Of a stretch of 64,000 nt of DNA, positions 34,530 to 43,732 are shown one piece after another (positions within the stretch are counted from its first letter, which is position 1; the number at the start of each line of letters is the position of its first letter). The translations under genes and the position numbers were made by a program. The DNA is from Peristeroidobacter agariperforans (GTDB lineage: Bacteria; Pseudomonadota; Gammaproteobacteria; Steroidobacterales; Steroidobacteraceae). Below the pieces are notes generated by a model. That model made no database searches. It worked only from the letters and a program-made list of their open reading frames with translations, and was not told where the DNA came from. The stretch covers positions 558,001 to 622,000 of the forward strand of contig NZ_RYFW01000003.1 of assembly GCF_004138335.1 (NCBI RefSeq). Reading direction: 5' to 3'.

Positions 34530-36059
34530 ATGACTGAACGAAATTCACTCGACAATGGCGCCGGCGCGGAGCCTGAGCGGGTATCTACCGGGAGCGCGGG
34601 CCTGGACGACATCCTCGGCGGCGGTTTCGACCGTCACCGGATGTATCTCTACGAAGGGCGCCCGGGCAGTGGCAAGACCACCATCGCCCTGCAGTTCCTC
34701 ATGGAAGGAGCGCGACGGGGCGAGCCGGTCTTGTACATCACGTTGTCCGAGAGCTTGCTCGAACTACAGCTCGTCGCTAAGCGACACGGGTGGTCGCTGG
34801 AGGGAGTCGACGTCTTCGAACTGATACCGCCCGAGAGCGCCCTCGATCAGGAGCGCGAGCTGACCATACTGCACCCCTCGGAGTTGGAGCTGGGCGAGAC
34901 CACGAAGCTGATCTTCGATCGCGTCGATGCGCTCAATCCGACGCGGGTCGTGATCGACAGTCTTTCGGAGCTGCGGTTATTGGCGCAGGATCCGCTGCGC
35001 TATCGCCGGCAGGTCCTGGCGCTGAAGCATTACTTTGCCAGCCGCCAATGCACGGTCGTGCTGCTGGACGATCTGTCCGGAGCGGACGCCGGCGGGCTGC
35101 AGCTGCATTCGATTTCGCACGGCGTGGTGCTGCTGGAGCAGCTTGCGATCGACTACGGCGCGGAACGTCGTCGCATTCGAGTGCTCAAGATGCGCGGGAT
35201 CAATTTTCGCGGCGGTTATCATGACTTCACGATCCGCCGAGGAGGGCTCGAGATTTTCCCTCGACTGATTGCAGCCGAGCATCACTCGCAGTTCGTCGGC
35301 GAGTTCGTTTCCAGCGGCAGCGCGGAGCTCGATCGCCTGCTCGGCGGCGGCCTCGAGCGGGGCACGAATGCCTTGCTCATTGGAGCGGCGGGTGTCGGTA
35401 AGTCCTCGCTCGCGCTGACCTATGCGATCTCAGCCGCGCAACGCGGCGATCACGCTGTGTTCTTTGCATTCGATGAAGGTAGAGGCACGCTCGAGGCGCG
35501 CGCTCGAACCATCGGTTTGCCACTGGCCGAGGCTCTCGAAAAGGGCTCGATTCGTTTCCAGCAGATCGATCCCGCCGAGCTGTCCCCCGGAGAGTTTGCG
35601 GCGAACGTTCGCCGGAGCGTGGAAGTCGATGGCTCGCGCGTGATCATCATCGACAGCCTGAACGGCTATTTGAATGCGATGCCCGACGGTCGCTTCCTGA
35701 TCCTGCAAATGCACGAGCTGCTGACCTATCTGAATCAGCAAGGCGTGTTGACGATATTGGTGCTTGCTCAGCACGGACTCGTCGGTCCGATGGACACGCC
35801 GCTGGACATCAGCTACCTGAGCGATGCGGTGCTGATGCTGCGATACTTCGAGTATGGCGGCCTGGTGAGGCGTGCCCTATCGGTCGTGAAGAAGCGCAGC
35901 GGCCATCATGAGCATACGATCCGCGAGTTCCGCCTTAGCCCCCAAGGCATCGAGGTCGGCCCGCCGCTCGTGAACTTCAGCGGCATCTTCTCGGGCACGC
36001 CGCAATACACCGGCGATCCGACGCCACTGATGAAGAGTGAATCTCGTGGAGGCGCCTGA
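34530..36059 (+). CDS. KaiC-like double-domain RecA ATPase
   Basis: A 509-residue protein with two KaiC domains. Walker A motifs are GRPGSGKTT (43-51) and GAAGVGKSS (285-293); Walker B-like strands are RVVIDSL (about 139) and RVIIIDSLNGY. The C-terminal region matches KaiC (LVRRALSVVKKRSGHHEHTI and FSGIFSGTPQYTGDP). The site of cyanobacterial Ser431-Thr432 reads DISYLSD, so Ser is kept and Thr is Tyr. No kaiA or kaiB is nearby; this belongs to the wider KaiC-like family found beside bacterial kinases. It overlaps the following kinase by 23 bases, so both are co-translated. Confidence 0.88.
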   Translation: MTERNSLDNGAGAEPERVSTGSAGLDDILGGGFDRHRMYLYEGRPGSGKTTIALQFLMEGARRGEPVLYITLSESLLELQLVAKRHGWSLEGVDVFELIPPESALDQERELTILHPSELELGETTKLIFDRVDALNPTRVVIDSLSELRLLAQDPLRYRRQVLALKHYFASRQCTVVLLDDLSGADAGGLQLHSISHGVVLLEQLAIDYGAERRRIRVLKMRGINFRGGYHDFTIRRGGLEIFPRLIAAEHHSQFVGEFVSSGSAELDRLLGGGLERGTNALLIGAAGVGKSSLALTYAISAAQRGDHAVFFAFDEGRGTLEARARTIGLPLAEALEKGSIRFQQIDPAELSPGEFAANVRRSVEVDGSRVIIIDSLNGYLNAMPDGRFLILQMHELLTYLNQQGVLTILVLAQHGLVGPMDTPLDISYLSDAVLMLRYFEYGGLVRRALSVVKKRSGHHEHTIREFRLSPQGIEVGPPLVNFSGIFSGTPQYTGDPTPLMKSESRGGA

Positions 36060-37719
36060 GCCGGACGGACTGCGGGTTCTGGTGCTTGCCCCGATAGGCC
36101 GGGATGCCTCCGCCGCCTCGGAGTTGCTGAGCCGTGCGGGGTTGAGCACCGAGGTCTGTCGCGACCTTGCGTGTTTGATGAAGCATCTGACGACCGAAGT
36201 AGCCGCCGTGCTGCTGGCGGAGGAGGCGGTGTATCGCAAGGACAGCACGGCTCTCGCCGCCTGGGTCCAACAGCAGCCCGCCTGGTCCGATCTGCCCTTC
36301 GTCGTTCTCACCAGTCACGTCGTCCACGCCAATGTCTCTGGCTGGCGGCGCGAGCTGGTCAGCACACTGCGCAATGTTTCCTTGCTGGAGCGTCCGGTTC
36401 AAGCGATTACCTTGACGAGTACCGTGCAGGCGGCCGTGCGAGCTCGTCGACGCCAATTCGAATTGAAGGCGCTGCTCGATGCGCAAGCGGCCGCCGCCGT
36501 GCACCTGGAGGAGTTGGTTTTTGCGCGCACTCGTGAGCTCGAAGTTACCAACGAGGAGTTGCGCACCCAGATGTCGGAGCGTGCCCGCATAGAGGAGTCG
36601 CTCCGCCAGGCGCAGAAAATCGAAGCATTGGGGCAGCTCACCGGTGGTGTTGCTCACGACTTCAACAACTTGCTCATGGTCATTCTGGGCGGCTTGGAGA
36701 TGCTCGACCACACCGCCGATGGCGCGCGACGTAAACTGCTCATGGATGGCATGCGTCAGGCCGCTCACCGGGGCGCCGCGCTGACCCGACAGCTGTTGGC
36801 ATTCTCACGGCGGCAGGCATTGCAGCCGCAGCCAGTCGATCTGGTGGCCCAGATTGGCGGGATGCGCGAGTTGCTCGACCGCAGTCTAGGCGGCAATGTC
36901 CAGGTGCAGTTGGAATTCAGCGAGGCGCTGTGGCCCGTGCACGTGGATCCTGGCGAGCTCGAGTTGGTCGTGCTCAACCTGGCAGTCAACGCGCGCGATG
37001 CCATGCCGAAGGGAGGTGTCATCATCGTTCGCGCACGCAACGCGCCTTCGGTTCATCTGGACGGATTGCGAGGCGATTTCGTTCGACTCTCGATCATCGA
37101 CAGCGGCGTGGGCATGAGCACCGAGGTGCAGCGTCGTGTTTTCGAACCTTTCTTTACCACCAAAGAGGTGGGCAAGGGATCGGGCCTGGGACTCGCCCAG
37201 GTGTACGGGTTCGCGCAGCAGTCCGGCGGCAATGTTCAGATCGAAAGCGAAGTGGGGCGGGGCACGACCGTCTCGCTGCTGCTGCCACGATCTATACTGC
37301 CGCCGGCGACGAACGCCGTGGGGTCTACGGACTCCACACTGAAAACATCTCCGCACAGCTCCGCCGGCGCGGTGCTGCTGGTCGAAGATGATAATGATGT
37401 CGCGGTAATGGTCAGCCGCATGCTCGGCACGCTCGGGTATCGAGTGCAGCGTGTCGCCAGCGCCTCCGCCGCGCTCGCCGCACTCGCCGAGGATCGCAAG
37501 TTCGATCTGATATTCTCGGACATCATGATGCCCGGCGAGCTGGACGGCGTGGAGCTCGGGCGGGAAGTGCGTGAACGCGGAGCAAACATTCCTGTGCTGC
37601 TCACGAGCGGCTACGCCGATGCGGCATCGGCGCGCGCCGAGAGTGAAGGGTTTGGCGTACTACGCAAGCCGTACACTCTGGCTGAGCTTGCTTCAGTGCT
37701 GAAGATCGTCCGCACTTGA
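36037..37719 (+). CDS. hybrid histidine kinase with degenerate N-terminal receiver
   Basis: A 560-residue protein starting at GTG 36037 inside the kaiC-like gene. Residues 12-110 look like a receiver (LRVLVLAPIGRD; LPFVVLTSH), but the phospho-Asp position reads AVLLAEEAV, that is Glu. A coiled coil follows (FELKALLDAQAAAAVHLEEL). The kinase core has GQLTGGVAHDFNNLLMVIL, NLAVNARDAMP and GLGLAQVYGFAQQSGG; the C-terminal receiver is intact (LIFSDIMMPG; LRKPYTL). No transmembrane segment. It probably takes input from the KaiC-like partner; that is inference. Confidence 0.9.
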   Translation: MNLVEAPEPDGLRVLVLAPIGRDASAASELLSRAGLSTEVCRDLACLMKHLTTEVAAVLLAEEAVYRKDSTALAAWVQQQPAWSDLPFVVLTSHVVHANVSGWRRELVSTLRNVSLLERPVQAITLTSTVQAAVRARRRQFELKALLDAQAAAAVHLEELVFARTRELEVTNEELRTQMSERARIEESLRQAQKIEALGQLTGGVAHDFNNLLMVILGGLEMLDHTADGARRKLLMDGMRQAAHRGAALTRQLLAFSRRQALQPQPVDLVAQIGGMRELLDRSLGGNVQVQLEFSEALWPVHVDPGELELVVLNLAVNARDAMPKGGVIIVRARNAPSVHLDGLRGDFVRLSIIDSGVGMSTEVQRRVFEPFFTTKEVGKGSGLGLAQVYGFAQQSGGNVQIESEVGRGTTVSLLLPRSILPPATNAVGSTDSTLKTSPHSSAGAVLLVEDDNDVAVMVSRMLGTLGYRVQRVASASAALAALAEDRKFDLIFSDIMMPGELDGVELGREVRERGANIPVLLTSGYADAASARAESEGFGVLRKPYTLAELASVLKIVRT

Positions 37720-37760
37720 TCTCCGGATCTCCCGGCGCCCTAGGCGCCATCCGAATCGGT

Positions 37761-37788
37761 TTGAAACAGTTGCGGTACCGCTAACAAT
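37761..37788 (+). promoter_or_regulatory. candidate xylanase promoter with palindromic operator in the spacer
   Basis: TTGAAA (37761-37766) and AACAAT (37783-37788) are spaced 16 bases apart, an acceptable sigma70 pair. Between them lies a 10-bp perfect palindrome GCGGTACCGC (37772-37781). A repressor bound there would block RNA polymerase. The start codon is 93 bases downstream. Confidence 0.4.
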
Positions 37789-37880
37789 CGGCGTATGTTC
37801 AGGTCCCGCGTCAGCAACGACGCGGAGCAGAGGACGCAAAGGACCTGACCGAATTCAGTTCTCATGGAGGGGGACTTCCT

Positions 37881-39479
37881 ATGACTATTCGCACGGCCGT
37901 CACTGGCCGAATCCTATCTATTGTCCTGAGTCTGGGCGCCGCAGCTTTGTTTGCACAGCCGGCGCTCGCGCAGATGGCCAATGGCAAGCCGAAATTCGTC
38001 GGCAACGTCACCGGCAACAGCGTGCCGGCCAACTTCAACACGTACTGGAATCAGATCACTCCCGAGAATGCGACCAAGTGGGGTTCCGTCGAAGGCACGC
38101 GCAACCAGATGAACTGGGGCGGGGCGGACGCGGCGTATGACCACGCTCAAGCGAACGGCTATAAGTTCAAGTTCCACACGTTCGTGTGGGGTTCGCAGTT
38201 TCCGGGCTGGCTCACGGGCCTCACGCAACAACAGCAGCGCGCCGAGATCGAGGAGTGGATCCGGCTCGCCTGCGAGCGTTATCCCAACACCTGGGCGATC
38301 GATGTGGTCAACGAGCCCATCAAGACGGCACTGCCATGGAAGGCCGCGCTGGGCGGCGATGGCGCGACGGGCTGGGACTGGGTGATCACCGCGTTCCAGA
38401 TTGCGCGGCAAAATTGTCCGAATGCCAAATTACTCATCAACGAGTACGGCACCGAGAACGATCCTCCGGTGCGCAACACCTATAAGAACATCATCAACCT
38501 GCTGAAAGCCCGCGGCCTGATCGATGGCATCGGCATCCAGGCGCACTACTTCAACATCGACAACATGAACCGTAGTGCGGTCACGACGATGCTGAACGAC
38601 TACGCGACGCTCGCGCTGGACGTGTGGGTGTCGGAGCTCGATATCGTCGCGAACGGCAGCGATGCCGGACAGCTCGCGAAATATCAGGATGTGTTCCCGG
38701 GCTTCTGGGAACACAGCGCCGTCAAGGGCATCACGCTGTGGGGCTACATCGTTGGCCAAACCTGGCGTGATGGCACCGGGCTTGTCACCACGGGCGGACA
38801 GGAGCGCCCGGCGATGGTGTGGCTCAAGCAGTATGTCTCGGGAGCAACTCCCGGCGACGATACGCAACCGCCCAGCGTGCCTGCGGGTCTCACGGCGCCC
38901 TCGACGACCAGTAGTTCGATCTCGCTGACGTGGACCGCGTCGACGGACAACGTGGGAGTCACGGGCTATCAAGTGCTGCGCGCGCCCGGCACGAGCGGCG
39001 GCACGTTCACGCAGATTGCAACCGCCACATCCAATTCGTTCGTGAATACTGGCTTGGCCGCGGATACCACTTTCCGCTACCAGGTGCGCGCCACCGACGC
39101 AGCGGGCAATGTTTCAGCGGTGTCGAATACGGTGACCGCGACGACTCAGACGGGCGGCGGAACGGGCGGCGGTTGCTCGGTGGCGCCGACCGTGCAAACA
39201 CAGTGGCAGACGGGTTATGTGATCGAGCCGGCGCGAGTGACCAATACGGGCACGGCCACGATCAATTCCTGGACGGTCACGTTCACGTTGCCGGCGGGTC
39301 ATACCGTGATCGGATCGTGGAATACGGCGCTCACTGTCAGCGGACAAACAGTCACAGCGCGCAACGCGCCGCATAACGGAACGGTCGCGGCGGGTGGGAA
39401 CACCGCGTTCGGATTCCAGGTGAGCCGACCGAATGGCAACACGCAATTGCCGAGCGATTACACGTGCGCTTCACCGTAA
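37881..39479 (+). CDS. secreted GH10 endo-1,4-beta-xylanase with FN3 and CBM2
   Basis: A 532-residue protein: signal peptide (1-30, ending PALAQ), GH10 barrel (about 31-320), fibronectin type III domain (about 330-425), Gly-rich linker and a C-terminal CBM2-type module (about 434-532) with aromatic residues in WQTGYV and NSWTV. The acid/base Glu145 lies in DVVNEPIKT and the nucleophile Glu252 in VWVSELDI. It cuts the xylan backbone outside the cell; CBM2 holds it on cellulose or xylan. GGAGGGGG precedes the ATG. Its last codons overlap the start of the next gene. Confidence 0.95.
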   Translation: MTIRTAVTGRILSIVLSLGAAALFAQPALAQMANGKPKFVGNVTGNSVPANFNTYWNQITPENATKWGSVEGTRNQMNWGGADAAYDHAQANGYKFKFHTFVWGSQFPGWLTGLTQQQQRAEIEEWIRLACERYPNTWAIDVVNEPIKTALPWKAALGGDGATGWDWVITAFQIARQNCPNAKLLINEYGTENDPPVRNTYKNIINLLKARGLIDGIGIQAHYFNIDNMNRSAVTTMLNDYATLALDVWVSELDIVANGSDAGQLAKYQDVFPGFWEHSAVKGITLWGYIVGQTWRDGTGLVTTGGQERPAMVWLKQYVSGATPGDDTQPPSVPAGLTAPSTTSSSISLTWTASTDNVGVTGYQVLRAPGTSGGTFTQIATATSNSFVNTGLAADTTFRYQVRATDAAGNVSAVSNTVTATTQTGGGTGGGCSVAPTVQTQWQTGYVIEPARVTNTGTATINSWTVTFTLPAGHTVIGSWNTALTVSGQTVTARNAPHNGTVAAGGNTAFGFQVSRPNGNTQLPSDYTCASP

Positions 39480-40132
39480 GCCTCGCAGCGCTCATCGCCG
39501 TGCTGACGGCGGTGAGCGCTGCGCACTTACTAAGCGCGGGTGATGTAGACGAACTGCACCCACAATCGACCGCACCGGTGGCGACACCGGTGCACGCGTC
39601 GACGATGGATCGTGCGTCGGCGGCTAACGAAATCGGTTCGGGAGCGGAAGAGCGCAACCGACAGCTCGCCATTGCGATCGAGCGCGCGCTCGTGTCGCGA
39701 GACGTGCAATACCGAGAAACAGCATTCAATTTTGTCTTGCCCGAACTGCTGCGCGCTGATCCTAATCGTGTGATTGCCATGGTGGCGCGGCAGGAGCCGG
39801 GCGAGACCCGTGATGCGCTTCGCGACGAAGTGGCGCGCCAATGGATCACGAAGCATCGCGACGCTGCTATCGAGTGGATGAATTCACTCGAGGCAGCCGA
39901 TCGCAGGGCAAGCGCGACGATCGCCATGCGAACGCTCGCAGCCATCGAGCCTGCGCAGGCCATTGCCGTGGCCGACCAATTTGACATCGGCCGGGACGAC
40001 GGCTCGCTCGAACACATGGTGCAGATCTGGGCGGCCGAAAAGCCCGACGAAGCCATGCGCTGGATCGAAGGACAACCGACCGGCGAGCCGCACACGGAAC
40101 AGCTACGAGCACGCATCGCGCACTCCCGATAA
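39464..40132 (+). CDS. secreted or anchored helical-repeat protein, function unknown
   Basis: A 222-residue protein starting at GTG 39464 inside the xylanase gene (overlap 16 bases). A hydrophobic N-terminus (FTVSLAALIAVLTAVSAAHL) precedes a region of helical repeats of about 30 residues, such as WITKHRDAAIEWMNSLEAAD and WAAEKPDEAMRWIEGQPTGE. These look like TPR/HEAT-type hairpins for protein binding. No family name can be given with confidence. Translational coupling to the xylanase suggests a linked role. The 211-bp gap after it holds no gene. Confidence 0.6.
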   Translation: MRFTVSLAALIAVLTAVSAAHLLSAGDVDELHPQSTAPVATPVHASTMDRASAANEIGSGAEERNRQLAIAIERALVSRDVQYRETAFNFVLPELLRADPNRVIAMVARQEPGETRDALRDEVARQWITKHRDAAIEWMNSLEAADRRASATIAMRTLAAIEPAQAIAVADQFDIGRDDGSLEHMVQIWAAEKPDEAMRWIEGQPTGEPHTEQLRARIAHSR

Positions 40133-40343
40133 ACGATGCATTCAGCTGCTGCAGGACAGGTCGGCGACACGCCGTCGTCTGCGCCTCACAGGTTCACCTT
40201 GTGCGCATTGACCCATCGGGACTGCCGATCAGAATCGCGTTCACTCGCGAGGCCGGAGCGTGCTTCGCACTGGATCGATCGATTGGATAGCGAGGTTCAC
40301 CACGGGGCAGCGCATAGCGCTCGCCCTTACGGAAGGAGGTAGC

Positions 40344-41438
40344 ATGAGCTTCGATATCCTTGAGTCATTCAATGCTGCGCTCGGCGGTCCTGTCATTCGT
40401 CATCTGAGCTCATCGCTGGGTGAAACGGAGGAAGGCACTCGCAACGCGGTTCGCTCGGTGGGGCCAAGCATGCTCGCTGGGCTGATACAACGGGTCGCCA
40501 CGCCTGCGGGCGCCGCAGAAATGTTTCGTGCGGTCAATGACGATCACATCGATAGCGGCATCGTCGGCAAGCTGGGCAGCATTTTCGGCAATCGCGGCAG
40601 CATGGATTCGATGCGTGGCCTGGGCGAGTCGCTCGCGGGCACCGTGTTCGGCAATCGCACCGGTCCGCTCACCAGCGCCATCTCTCAGGTCGCGGGTGTC
40701 GGTCCGAGATCGGCGATGTCCCTGCTGGCGATGGGCTTGCCGATTGTGTTCGGCATGTTGCGCAAACAGGTCGGCAGTGGCGGACTCGACGCTTCCGGAC
40801 TGAGTTCACTGCTGTTCTCACAACGCGGCTCGCTGGAACGAGTCGGGCTCGATGATCGAATCGCGGGCGCGCTTGGCGTCGGTAGTCTGTCGAATCTGTT
40901 GAGTGGAATTCCCGGCGGTCCAAGTCGATCGTCCGGCACGCGTGAATCCTTTACTGGTCACGAGAGGGTGAGGGCGCGTCCAAGGGAGCAGCACAGACCG
41001 CGCTGGCTGCCGTGGGCAGTCGCCGCCGGTGTTGCGGCGCTGGCGTTATCGTTATTCATGAACCGCACAGATCAGCGCGGCGCTGAGCGCACCGCGCAGA
41101 CAGTGAATGAGCGCACCGGTCCAGCGACGGAGTCGACCAGTGTTTATTTCGATTCCGGCGAGGTCACCGTCGACGGAGAAGGCCGGCTGAGGATTGCCTC
41201 GGTCGCGGCCTCAGCTAAAGGAGCAAACGATCGTGTGGTCGCCATCACAGGCTACACGGACAGCAGTGGTAACCCCGATCAGAACGTGCAGATCGCGAAG
41301 GACCGCGCCGTCGCTGTCAAAGACGCCTTGGTCGCTGAAGGCGTAACGGAATCGCAGATCGTGATGGATCCGCCGGCTGCGGTGACTGGAGCGGGAACGA
41401 ATGCCGAGGCGCGTCGTGTCGAGATCGAGGTTCGCTGA
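40344..41438 (+). CDS. DUF937-OmpA fusion protein
   Basis: A 364-residue protein starting at ATG 40344 behind an ideal GGAAGGAGGT. Residues 5-150 match DUF937 (SFDILESFNAALGGPVIRHL; SMLAGLIQRVATPAGA). A basic linker and one transmembrane helix (WLPWAVAAGVAALALSLFM, about 222-240) lead to a C-terminal OmpA-like domain (VYFDSGEVTVDGEGRL; ITGYTDSSGNPDQNVQIAKD). The OmpA part should bind peptidoglycan in the periplasm, leaving DUF937 in the cytoplasm. The role is unknown. Confidence 0.82.
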   Translation: MSFDILESFNAALGGPVIRHLSSSLGETEEGTRNAVRSVGPSMLAGLIQRVATPAGAAEMFRAVNDDHIDSGIVGKLGSIFGNRGSMDSMRGLGESLAGTVFGNRTGPLTSAISQVAGVGPRSAMSLLAMGLPIVFGMLRKQVGSGGLDASGLSSLLFSQRGSLERVGLDDRIAGALGVGSLSNLLSGIPGGPSRSSGTRESFTGHERVRARPREQHRPRWLPWAVAAGVAALALSLFMNRTDQRGAERTAQTVNERTGPATESTSVYFDSGEVTVDGEGRLRIASVAASAKGANDRVVAITGYTDSSGNPDQNVQIAKDRAVAVKDALVAEGVTESQIVMDPPAAVTGAGTNAEARRVEIEVR

Positions 41439-41440
41439 CC

Positions 41441-41911
41441 TCACCCCGCATCCGCAACGAGCGATTTCTCCATGAATACGCTCAGCGGATCGGGCTCGTA
41501 CGCGCCGAAAGGACCAATTTCGGTGAAGCCAGCCGATCGATACAAAGCGAGCGCTTCCGGCTGGCTCACCCCGGTTTCCAGCCGTATCGAGCTGGCGCCG
41601 CGCTGAGCGGCAATCGCTTCAATCCTCTGGAGCAGTTGCCGCCCGACCTTTTGGCCCCGTGCCGAAGGGCAGACGAACATGCGCTTGATCTCCACCCAAT
41701 CGTCACCCGAGCCGACCACCGCGCCGCAGCCCACCGCAGAACCGCTCTTCGATCGCGCAACGATAAACGTGACCTCAGGCCGCGTCAGTGCACTCAGGTC
41801 CAACAGGTGATTGCTCTGTTCCGGATAAAGACTCGCCATGTAGGCATCGCTGGCGGCGAGTAGCGCGCGGACATCGGGCTGGTCGGGATGTTCGATATCA
41901 ATTTCTATCAT
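41441..41911 (-). CDS. GNAT-family N-acetyltransferase
   Basis: A 156-residue acetyltransferase. The acetyl-CoA loop is visible as VCPSARGQKVGRQLLQRIE (about 82-100), preceded by strand VEIKRMF and followed by SIRLETGVSQPEALALYRSA and GFTEIGPFGAY. The GFxxxGPF ending is typical of small-molecule or amino-acid acetyltransferases of the PanZ/YpeA-like type. The substrate is not deducible. It converges with the DUF937-OmpA gene, 2 bases between stops. Confidence 0.87.
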   Translation of the reverse strand: MIEIDIEHPDQPDVRALLAASDAYMASLYPEQSNHLLDLSALTRPEVTFIVARSKSGSAVGCGAVVGSGDDWVEIKRMFVCPSARGQKVGRQLLQRIEAIAAQRGASSIRLETGVSQPEALALYRSAGFTEIGPFGAYEPDPLSVFMEKSLVADAG

Positions 41912-42022
41912 GGTTGGATTGTACTCAGCGCCCTCGAGATAGGGCTACCACCGTGAAGCCCGTCACGCTGGTGCAGTTCGATGCAGGTAGACTTGCGCAA
42001 GTCAGCGGAGGGCGCCTCATTC

Positions 42023-43732
42023 ATGATTCTCGGCATCGACCTGGGGACGACAAACAGCGCGGCGGGAGTATGGCGTAACGGGCGTGCCGAGCTCATTCCA
42101 AACAGTCTCGGACACCTGCTGACGCCCTCGGCGGTCAGCATCGATGACGACGGCAAGATTCTGGTCGGTCTGGCGGCCCGCGACCGTCAAGTGACACACC
42201 CGGAACGAACCGCCACAGCTTTCAAGCGCTACATGGGCACGAGTCGGTCCCTTTCTCTGGGGCAGACACGCTACTACCCGGAGGAGTTGTCTGCGTTCGT
42301 GCTGCGTTCGTTGAAGGCAGACGCCGAGCACTACCTGGGCGAAACGATCACTGACGCAGTGATCACTGTCCCAGCTTACTTCAATGACAAGCAGCGCAAG
42401 GCGACCAAGCGTGCGGGCGAACTCGCGGGGCTGCGCGTGGAGCGGCTGTTGAATGAGCCGACGGCAGCCGCGCTGGCTTACGGAATTCACGAAACCGGGC
42501 GCGAGACGCGCTTTCTGGTGTTCGATCTCGGCGGCGGCACTTTCGACGTTTCGGTGCTGGACATTTTCGACGGCGTGATCGAAGTGCGCGCGAGCACAGG
42601 TGACAATCGCCTCGGCGGTGAAGACTTCAACGAGGTGCTGATCCGCATGATGCTCGAGAGCTGCCGTCAGCAGTGGCATCTACCCGACACGCCTCGCAGC
42701 GAGCTGCTCTATCAGCGCGTACGCGCCGAGGCTGAGCGTGCACGCCGACTGCTTTCGAGCGAAGAGCAAACCACGATGTCGATCTCGTGGAACGACAAGC
42801 ATGCCGAGCACCTGGTGAGCACGGAACAGTTCGAGCGTGCTGCCGAGACTTTACTGCAACGGTTGCGTGTTCCCGTGGTTCGCGCGCTGAAGGACGGCGG
42901 CATCGATGCCAGTCAGCTCGATTCAATCGTGTTGGTGGGCGGAGCGACGCGCATGCCCATCGTGCGCCGAGCGGTGACCAGGATGTTTGGCCGCTTCCCT
43001 GACTCGCGACTCAATCCCGACGAAGCGGTCGCGTTGGGAGCGGCGGTGCAGGCGGGCCTGAAGCAGCGCGATGCCGCTCTGAATGAAATTGTGCTTACGG
43101 ACGTTTGTCCGTACACGCTCGGCATCGAGATTTCCGAGGTCGTTGCGGGCGTCGGGCTGCGCGGCGGCCTGTTCGCGCCGCTCATCGAACGCAATACCAT
43201 CGTGCCGGCGAGCCGCTCGAAACAATTCTCCACGCTGACCGACGGGCAGACCTTTGTGCACGTCAACGTCTACCAAGGCGAAGCGCGGCAGGTCAGCGAT
43301 AACGTCAAGCTCGGCGAGTTGAAGGTGCCGGTGCCGCCGCGTCGCGCCGGAGAAGTGAACATCGATTGTCGCTTCAGCTATGACGTGAGCGGCTTGTTGG
43401 AGATCGACGTACACGTGCCGCTCACCGACGAGCGCCATCAGCTGGTCATCCTGGACGATGAGGACGGTACGCAACGCGAGGAAGTGCAGCAGCGCCGAGA
43501 ACGGCTGGCTGCGCTGAAGATCCATCCACGCGATCAGGATGCAAACAGGGTGGCTCTGTCGCGGGCCGCCCGCTGCTTCGAGGAATCGCTCGGCGAGCGT
43601 CGCGAGTTGGTCGGACGCTGGATGTCACAATTCGAGGCGGTGCTTGAACGGCAGGATCCGCGCGAAATCGAAATGGCGCGGAATGCGTTCATGAAGGCGC
43701 TCGACGGTGTCGATGGCGAGGTGTTCTTGTGA
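42023..43732 (+). CDS. hscC: HscC-type Hsp70 chaperone
   Basis: A 569-residue short Hsp70. The ATPase domain has [64 protein letters not shown] and [15 protein letters not shown]. The substrate-binding domain is shortened, without the long DnaK lid tail. These features and the J-like partner immediately downstream match HscC (Hsp62), which in E. coli works with DjlB/DjlC. GGAGG lies 12 bases before ATG 42023; an upstream ATG at 41981 is less likely. Clients are unknown. Confidence 0.85.
   Translation: MILGIDLGTTNSAAGVWRNGRAELIPNSLGHLLTPSAVSIDDDGKILVGLAARDRQVTHPERTATAFKRYMGTSRSLSLGQTRYYPEELSAFVLRSLKADAEHYLGETITDAVITVPAYFNDKQRKATKRAGELAGLRVERLLNEPTAAALAYGIHETGRETRFLVFDLGGGTFDVSVLDIFDGVIEVRASTGDNRLGGEDFNEVLIRMMLESCRQQWHLPDTPRSELLYQRVRAEAERARRLLSSEEQTTMSISWNDKHAEHLVSTEQFERAAETLLQRLRVPVVRALKDGGIDASQLDSIVLVGGATRMPIVRRAVTRMFGRFPDSRLNPDEAVALGAAVQAGLKQRDAALNEIVLTDVCPYTLGIEISEVVAGVGLRGGLFAPLIERNTIVPASRSKQFSTLTDGQTFVHVNVYQGEARQVSDNVKLGELKVPVPPRRAGEVNIDCRFSYDVSGLLEIDVHVPLTDERHQLVILDDEDGTQREEVQQRRERLAALKIHPRDQDANRVALSRAARCFEESLGERRELVGRWMSQFEAVLERQDPREIEMARNAFMKALDGVDGEVFL

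Noticed and set aside
34530-36059. Circadian clock based on the KaiC-like gene
   Set aside because: No kaiA or kaiB, the dual phosphorylation site is changed, and KaiC-like ATPases are common beside kinases without rhythms.
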